From: Casuarius casuarius
Lineage: Eukaryota; Chordata; Aves; Casuariiformes; Casuariidae
Assembly: GCA_003342895.1 (NCBI GenBank)
Contig: PTFA01000024.1
Coordinates: forward strand, 25,634-89,633
DNA length: 64,000 bases
Reading direction: 5' to 3'
In this document: piece after piece, positions 39,901 to 48,900 of the stretch
Layout of the letters: every line of letters begins with the position of its first letter
Numbering within the stretch: position 1 is the first letter of the stretch
Program-made: the position numbers and the translations under genes
Notes under the pieces: generated by a model
Databases searched by the model: none
The model's input: the letters and a program-made list of their open reading frames with translations, nothing else
Told to the model about the DNA's origin: nothing

Positions 39901-42900
39901 TCCAGATTTCAGGTTGAACTTAAGGATAGATTAAGTTGCAAAATTTCTGATCATTTCTTTGCTGCTCTAACACATTCCGTCAGTTAAGAACAATACTTTT
40001 CTGTTCTATATTTTCCCATCTGAAAATAAAAAGGTGATGGAGAAAAGAAGACAACTTTATATATATCCCGCCATTTAGCTGATGGTGCTGTTGCCCTTAG
40101 TCGGTCTCAGAGACCTCATGTCCGAAGATGGATGTAACAGAACTGACTTCATGATGACATTGTGACATAGGGTAAATTAGGTCATGGTGGAAAGCACTGT
40201 CATTGTGTACTGCAGAAGAGGAAGAAGAACACATCTCACTCCCCCATGTCCATTTCAGCGAAGCTAAAGTTGCCACACTTGTTAGTTGACCATCTCCAGT
40301 GTTCATGTCCAGTATGATGGCTCAGGTGGTACAGTGTAGCTTGGAAAACCAGAACAACTATTTTCCTTTCTTATTTCTGGAGAGATTTCCTATTCAGAAA
40401 AGCATACTTAAGTGTGTTCCAAACTGCTTTCCTGAAGTGACACTGAGTACTCCCCAAAAGCTGTGAAATTAAGAATAGGGGCCAAAATTGAAAGGATTTT
40501 CTCTTTTTTTTTGCCTCCATGCAGGCAAAGATCCCATTCCACATCAATGTATGTTTCGCCTGAGCAATAATTGAACAGACCATAAGTATTTGGCTGTAGA
40601 TGAATAGAGCTTTCTAAGAATAAATAACAGGAAGTAGAGTCCAACTTGGAAGAGGAAAGAACAACACATTCTTCAAATTATACTTGTCTATGTACCTTTG
40701 CAATTTCCATCAGAAGATAAATGTGACAACTTCCAGACATTTTTGCTAATCTTGGCACCAGCCACATTGGAAAATATTCTTTGAAGATTTTTCTCCATTT
40801 TGGCCTTTGGCCTCAGTCAGTCCTGTGGGAACAGAATAATTTGATATTTAATAATACTGAGCTATACAAATTGTTTAGTTGAATGTCCTGCACATCAAAA
40901 TACAGTCCTCATCTCTGAGGGAAATATTAGAGATCCTGCTTAAAAAAAAATGAAAAAGAAAAGAAAAAGAAATCTGCATTGGAAAATATATCTAACTTTT
41001 TTCTAGTATATTCAGCTTAGATCTGAGAAGTGTTCTCTCAGGAACAGCGAAAGAGTGTGTTCCTGGCCTTATAATGACAAACAGAGGTTTTGTTTCTTCA
41101 ACTTTACGTTAATGTAGGAGAGATTTCAAGATAATCAATTTTGCTACTTGCAATAAAAAGCAAAGATTCATCGACCAAAAACAAACAAAGCTATTTTAAG
41201 GACAAGAGATCTTTATTTACTGTGTAAAGATGACTTTCATCTTGTGCAGAGACAAAGACACTGTGAAAAGTCAGGTTCTACTGAGTTCTCCAACAAAAGA
41301 TTTAAGAAGGTGCAATGGATAGTTTTTTGTTTTTGTATGGCACAGAACTTTTCTATGCTTGATAGTCAGAATATTTCTCAGTTATGAAATAATTCTCTTG
41401 TTTTAGGGGAGTACAGATGTTTTTAGGAAGAGTTTCTTGTAGCTGAAAGATTTTTTCCCTTTTCCTTTCAGGAGGTCCAGATAGACAGCAGCACATCTGC
41501 AGGAGTTGATCTACTAATAGCTGTGGGCTCCATCATCATGNTCCTAGGATTTCTAGGGTGCTGTGGTGCCATAAAGGAAAGCCGGTGCATGCTGCTTTTG
41601 GTAGGAAGCAAAAACCTTCAGCTAAACTTTCACAGACCAAAGCTACATTTGATGGATAAGGTCCTTGCAAGTGGCCTTAGTTGAGGATGGGGGTATTTTT
41701 GTTTAATCAAATGCTTATTTATGATTATGATTATGAAATGTGTTTTCATTGCTTACCATGTGCTTGAGACCCCGCTAAGTTCTAGTGCAGAAGAAAGGAT
41801 GGGTGGCCTCAACAACAAGAAAATGAAGTCCAGAGAACATCTAGCAGGCCACTAGCTTTTTCCTCATCTGGCTATCACTGAAGTTCCTGCCATCAGTCAT
41901 ACCCTGCTACCTATCCCATTTCATCTCCTAAATTCCCAGCTATTCCCTCTGCTAGTCCTCCCAGAACTTCGTCCCTGACCTTCTGCCCAACATCTCTCAT
42001 CTACACACTGCCCATCATGCAACTACTCTGACATGCACCTTGCATTGACCGCCCATAGAAGATCAGGAACACACTCTGTCTCAAACACCCCCTTTTCTCA
42101 TCCCCCCCAAAAGAAATAACTGGAGCCGCTCTGACTAGAACTTCAGTTCTTTCTACCTAAATGTTTATTCAAGCACATAAGAGCTTAACATTCACTTAGA
42201 AGAAATGATCTTATCTTGGTAAAAGATATAGTTTTGTCCCCCTCTGTTTTCTCACTAGTTTTTTATCGGACTGCTTCTGATCCTGATTCTTCAGATCACA
42301 GCGGGGATTTTAGGAGCAGTGTACAGATCTCAGGTACAGTATTATGCTGAATTTTCTTTGTAGTCTTCCTAGAGTTTTGTTTCTACAAAGAAAATAATAT
42401 AATATTTGTACTTGCAGATTGAAACAGCCCTTAACAACATTCTCTCGGAGAGTATTAAGACATTGCAAAGCTCTACAGAAGAATCAAAAGCGTTTCAACA
42501 GAAGTTCCAGGAGTATGAGAGAGAGGTAATTAAAATGTATCAAAGGACAAGGGTTGTTATTATCCATCCAGTCTCTAGCATTTGTCCATGCTTTATTTTA
42601 TGGCTACTCCGCCAAAGATTTGGATTTTATTCCTGGGGACAAGGAAGGATCTGACTTAAATATAAGTTAAAACACTACACAAGGTATTTTTGGTCTTTTC
42701 ACATGCCATGGGCTTTCCATAATGATTTCTTTGCACGAATGGGTTTGTGAGAGAAATGAGGCAAGGACACACAACATGCAGTGAATCTATTGATGTGGAT
42801 TTTGTAGTGTTTGAAAAAGCCCTTTTCTCTATTACATACTGAGAGGATGGCATTCTCTATGACCCACAGTGAGATTGTCTGAAAGACTAGTTCTAGAGGA

Positions 42901-45900
42901 AATAATTTCATAATCTGTATATCTGTATGTTTGTGGATCATTTCCTTGTGTCGTCTAAGCATCTCCACGATCTCAGAGCAGTTAGCTGGTTTTTGAGACT
43001 TATGCATTTAGAGAAAGGTTTGATGAAAGATCTCTATTTGTCTGTATGTCTGTGTAGGACTATTTTATCAGCTTGTGTGGCAACTCCAAATATGTTTCAT
43101 ATATTTTTATTCAATAACAAAAAATGCATAGGATGATGTGTTAAACATCTGGGTGGTTAATTTGTAACACATATTTGAACTCTAGAGTAGATGATGAAAA
43201 GCCTTTAAAGGCAACACAAGCTAATGAAGTCTGAAGGCTACACATATGCATTCTCCCTAAATCAATTTGCCAAGTTCAAACTTCACACCACCTGAAACCC
43301 CATAGTTTTGCATGAGTGATTATAAATTCCTCAGTGCGCTTAGAAGAACTATAACTCTCTTAAAACAAGCAACACAACAAAAACAAAGGTCCCCTTACGT
43401 TGGGAAGGGGCTGTTAAGATGTTATCGGTTTCTTCTCTGAGGCCACGTGCTCAGTCCACCAGCAGTAATGCTATAGAGCTCACAGGGCCTACAGAGCATG
43501 CCTGTGGGGTTTGGAAGCCCTCTAATTGCTGTTGGAACTTTACAAACTCTGCATGTGTTTGTGTTTGCTTTTCATGGTTCTTATACGCTTTGTCAATCTA
43601 GCAGCCTTACTGCAGGTCACTAGAGAAATTTGTGCATGTGTTGGAGGAAGGATAATTTTAAGGCTTGTAATTCTCTGCGGAATGCGATAGACCAAATGTG
43701 TAAGTTCAAACAGCTCTCAGGAACCAAGGAATTGGACTTTGCATCTTGTCCACAGATCTACTGATTTTTACGAGACTGTTGTGTAATGCTAGAGCTGCCA
43801 CTCTTGCACAGCTATGGTTAGGCTAGTGAAAGTTATACATGTTATAAAGTATAGGTTTTGTTCTAGCCATGGTTATCTAAAAGGTGCAGCTTGCTTAGGC
43901 TACCNGTAGCGAGGGGTTTTCCGCAGGGTGGACTGAGATGCTGATTTTATTCTCCTTTTCCAAACTCTGTCTGGGCCTCCTCAGAACTTCAATCAGATGA
44001 ACCTATGTAATAAATGTTTAAAGATTTCTTATTCCTGTCTCAAGTTGGGAATAAAATATAAAGTGACACTTCTGTGTTTTTTTTTTTTTTTCTCGAAAGC
44101 CCTGCAGAAGTTTTCGTTGTCCAAAGCTCTCTGCTTTCTTAGATGCTTGGATCACTTTCACGTACGGAATTGGCATCTGCTTCAGTTTGGTCTGGTGATG
44201 GCCAGTTCTTCTAATGCCTGAAATGTCTCAGCAGTATTTCCTGATCTCTGGAAAATCTTCCTTTCCAACTCAAATGTGAGATAAGAAGATGGAATGTAGA
44301 GCAGTTTATTTTAGCTGCAGTGTTTCTATTTCTTTTCAGTAGGATATGAAAGATGGAATTACTTATCACCTACTGAAATTAGCCTTCTTATTTTAAAACA
44401 AATAATCTTCAANCCACTGTTGACACAGTGGCAGGCATTTTTATAAGGCCTTTATTAATGATAATTCTAAACAAAGGATTATAAAATTTTAACAAGCTCT
44501 GCTATCCCCACCCTCCCTTTCTTTCCTAGTCTGAGTTCATCACTTCACAGGTCCTTAATGAGATGACAACTTGGAGCTGGATGGCTGCCGCTCCCGGGAG
44601 GGCTCATGTCCCCATCCAGAGGAAGCTGTCTCTGCATCTGGTTGCCCTCTGGGGGCACACAAGCCTGTCTCATCACTGAGGGGATGACAGGGCCTGGTCT
44701 CCCCTTACATATGTCCCCAACTAATGAGATTGCCAGTTAGATAAAGTCCTTTAGGAGAAGGCTGCCCGCTACTTTGTTAAAGCTTTCCCTTCTGGAAGGA
44801 AACTGCTCCTTCACTGTATCACAGTACTGCTCCCCATCCAGTACTCTTGAGGCAAGAAGGTTACTCCAGGGACAAGGAAAGCTTTTGGGGTGTATTTCAT
44901 TTGGAATATTCTCTTGCTATGAAGTCATTAAATGCCATGTTTTACTGTATAAGAGGGGGAAAGAAAATATGATACAAAGGAGAAGATTTGTTTCCCCTGT
45001 GCTTACATCTGTTGTGACCTCTCCCACCTGCCGGAAACCAGAAAGTGGACACTTAGTGCCAGTCTTGTCCTGTATATCACGCAGAGAATACCCTTGAATC
45101 TCACTGATATCACTGATGGTGTGGGCCTCCGCCANGCTCCCAGTGGACTTTGATGGATAGGCTTAAAGGACACCTACATTTTTAAAGGCTGCTGGTGTGA
45201 AAGGAAAGGAAGCAAGAAATGATATTTGAGTGGCTTATGTTACTTCCCCTTCTCCTTCCCCGTTATACCTCCAGCCTAGTCCTTTGCTTCTGAGCCAACT
45301 TATTTCTTCTGATATAATAAGCAGTTCCCTGGAGGAATGAGTGAAGGGTGAGCGAAATGAAAAAGCCCATAATTACTATATTAATTTTTAAATAGACTGA
45401 GATTGCTTTTATTATGTCCCATGGCTTTGCTTTTATACAAAACAACGTGAACTTTTCCAGCTGCTTTTTAAAAGAGGGAGGACCACAACCCCAAATCTGC
45501 ACCTCTGAGCTTTAGTGGCTTGCATAAAGTGGAACCTGAAATGAAACTGCACCTGGTCTAGGTTTCACAAACCCCAGATGGACCCCTGGCCTCCTCAATC
45601 CATTTCTAATTTAAAGGGTAAACCATCATTCAAGGTGGTTATTTTTCTGGATTTCACAGTTTTATGTGCCTGAATTTTACTTTTTCAGCCTGGCTTCTCA
45701 AGATGTGATTTACTGTAGACGTTAGTTACCACATGCAAGTATAACCTGCAGAGAACTTGTGCACCATTCTGATAACTGGTATGGAAATTTAAAGGGTTTT
45801 TGAGACAGGCATCAATCTGGGAAAATTTCCATGTGGGAAAAAAATGAAAGGACAATTTCTCCTCCTTTATTCCCCACAGCTCCCTTCCCTACTCTCCCCC

Positions 45901-48900
45901 GACTGCAAGTCACCACTTTTTTCCTCATCTCCCTGTTTCCTCCTTTCTTGCAGAATCGGTGCTGTGGTTTGCTGAATGGGCCGCAAGACTGGGGAAAAAA
46001 TTTTAATACTCCTCTTGCTAACTATAAGATCTGTGAATGTGCAGCAGAGGACCAATCAACAGACCTCTGCACCTATGCTCAAGGCAGATACATTTATAAA
46101 ACGGTAAGAAAAATACAATGCCCTACTCTTCTTTCCAAAAGAGGTTTTAACCCAAGGTTGTCTTTAGTGGCAGGCACAGTCAGTACTCCTGACTCACACC
46201 AAGAAGACCAAGTTTTGCCTTCTTTTCCTTTGCCAGAATTGCCCCTGATCCATCTGTTATTACTGTGCATACATGAAACATGCTGCTGCTTTCTCTTCCT
46301 GGGATGCTTTTGTTTCAGCGGTACAGTACTGTACCCTTAGGATCTCAGCAGTCCGCCTGGTTACTGCAGGTGAAAACTGCTATTATGGCTTCTGGGTTGG
46401 CATATGCCACTTAGCCAGAGCAGCAAGTCAGCTACCCTTTGGGTCTCCTTGCTCCCTCAGAAAGTTATGATCATTTTGGTGGTAGACATGTTGGCTCTGA
46501 GTTTGACCTAGTGCTTTCAAAGGGCTAAGAGTTACTGAAAAATGAACTAATTAAATACAAGACCTTTGTTTTTTGATATTTTTTTCCTAAAAATATCCAC
46601 ACTCATTTTGCAGAATATGCTGGAAAGAAACCTTACATGATGTAGGCTTCCTGGCAGCATACTCAAAGTGTAATTTCCTGCAACTGTGGCCTTTTGAAAA
46701 GCTTGTGATAATTAATATAACAATAAGGCAAAACGTCTGCTGACAGGCAACAATGAAAGAGTACTCAAAAACTGGTGGGTGGGCAGCAGAAATCGCAATT
46801 AATTTCAAGATTTAGCTGTCGCCTCATATGGAACTTTGGACTCCATGCATAGAAATAAAAAATACACACAAAAAAGTGGAAAATTAGCACAAAATAGCTG
46901 CGTTTTTGGAATGCTAGTGGTGTGAAGTTTACCAATGTCTGCCTCTAGTACAAAGCAGATTTTAGTAAATGTCCATATTTGGTTGTATATAAATGCACAG
47001 CTCCTGGACCAGGCCTTGCCTGCACACTAATTTCCTCCCTGCATAGGCTCATGGAAGCAAATGCTGCTTTAAAGCAAGGGAATAGTCTGGTTAAGTAGAG
47101 GGTGCCAGAACCAATCTGAAAATAAGTTGTACACAAAGAGGCTGTTCTGGCCACATTTTTATGTCTTTCTGGCCTCAGATAAACCCTCAAAGGACACATG
47201 AGAAACCATCAGAGAAAGTAATGCAGGTGCAAGATAGGTATGGCTCACATAAATATGCACATTTCATGGTGGTGTTAGATGTTAGTAAAGGCAGTCAGCT
47301 CTTGTGATCCAAGAAAAATGATTTGAAACTCAGATCAGTTTTGAGTCAACTTAAATGAAAAGCTTTCTAGAAGGACTGGCAGGGAAGAGCCAATGTGTTT
47401 GCTGTGAGGGAGTAAATATGGTGAAAGAATATAACTACGCGTTGATTTTGGGGAAAGGCAGATGTTGTGTTGGAACATTACTGTGGTTTTGATGGATGTA
47501 AGCCACACTTGGCTTTCCCTACAGTTTGCAAAAGGAGTATTGTCAATGCCTGGAGAAGATGTAGTCATTATAGGAACAGATGTATGTATTTATTAAAAAG
47601 GAGAGTAGCTCTGCATACAACTTCAGATCTGATTACTCTCTTCTTCCCAGCTCCAGACCATGACCACCAAACATTTGTCAAAATTAATATTTAATCTTGA
47701 TTTCATATCCAAATATTGAGATAAGCCTGACCCTAATAACAGGCTAGATGAGAGGTCTCAAACCCAAAGATCAGCTTAGTGGGAAATTGAAGTTCTCTTT
47801 CGAATCTGATCTTTGCTGCATGGGCCATTTCCTAGTAATGAATGATTACCAAATGAAAGTAAGAATAAATGCTTCTTTCCCTGTCAACTGAAAATCATGC
47901 AAACATTAGGCATTACAGCCATGTGTCCCAGTTTGAATTTGTACCTTTCTATGTTCATGTTCATATTTGGGAAGGCAAAGACTAGACATCTGTTTCAGAG
48001 CACAAGGTATGTATAGGTGTATTCTTTGTGTTCATTAGCAACAAACCAGAGTAAATTCAAATAACCTTTTTTTTTTTTTAACAGAGAGAGAGTAGAGTGA
48101 TTTTAGAGGATGTATTTCTAATAACCTTAGGATAATAATAGTGCTTACCTATAATTAATCATTTTGTCTTATTTTTCAGCCTTGTGGAGAGTTGATAATC
48201 AACTATGTTAAAGACCATATGACGATAATTGTGGGATTAGCATTTGGACTGGCAGTTATTGAGGTACCAGTATATACCATTAAAATATTTAGTAACTGAC
48301 AAACAATATATTCTACTTCAAAATGCATTGGGAATGGGATTAAAACACCTGGCTTGCTCAATTAAAAATACGAGGGAAAACAGCCTCTAACTTTAGCCAT
48401 AATCTTACTGTTATTTCATATAAACCATATGTGGTTGCAGAGCTGAGAACTCCAGGTGGGATCAGACCACCCTGCTGCCTGTATAAGNATATCACAGGGC
48501 ACTTTTCCTGCAAAGATTTGACAGCCTTAGAGCCAGAGTGAGAGTAAGCCCAGAAGATGGAGCGGTGTGTAGATTCTAGCCCCAGAAATACATGAGGCAG
48601 AATGGCTGATCTTTTCTTCCTCATTCCCTTCCTCATTTGAAGAAAGAGTCAACTCGTAAGAAAACTTACCCTTGTGAGATTCCCATGCAACTTTCTGATG
48701 AGCAAAATGCTTGTCTGAGGATCCAAAGTTCCAGAAAACTGCCTTACTTAAGCTGACTGTCTTCTTGCAGCTTTCTATATTGCCCCATTGTTGCTAGGTG
48801 GAGCCGGAAGTCCATTGTCTTCTTTTTCAATTTGGTCGTAACTGGGCTTAAACCAAAGCTTATTAAAGTCAAAAGAAAACCCTCCCAATGGCTTCTTCAA

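Noticed and set aside
45831..46340. Single-exon 169-codon frame covering the CCG motif
   Set aside because: Only 45954-46103 is exon 6. The flanks fall outside clear splice sites and read as intron.
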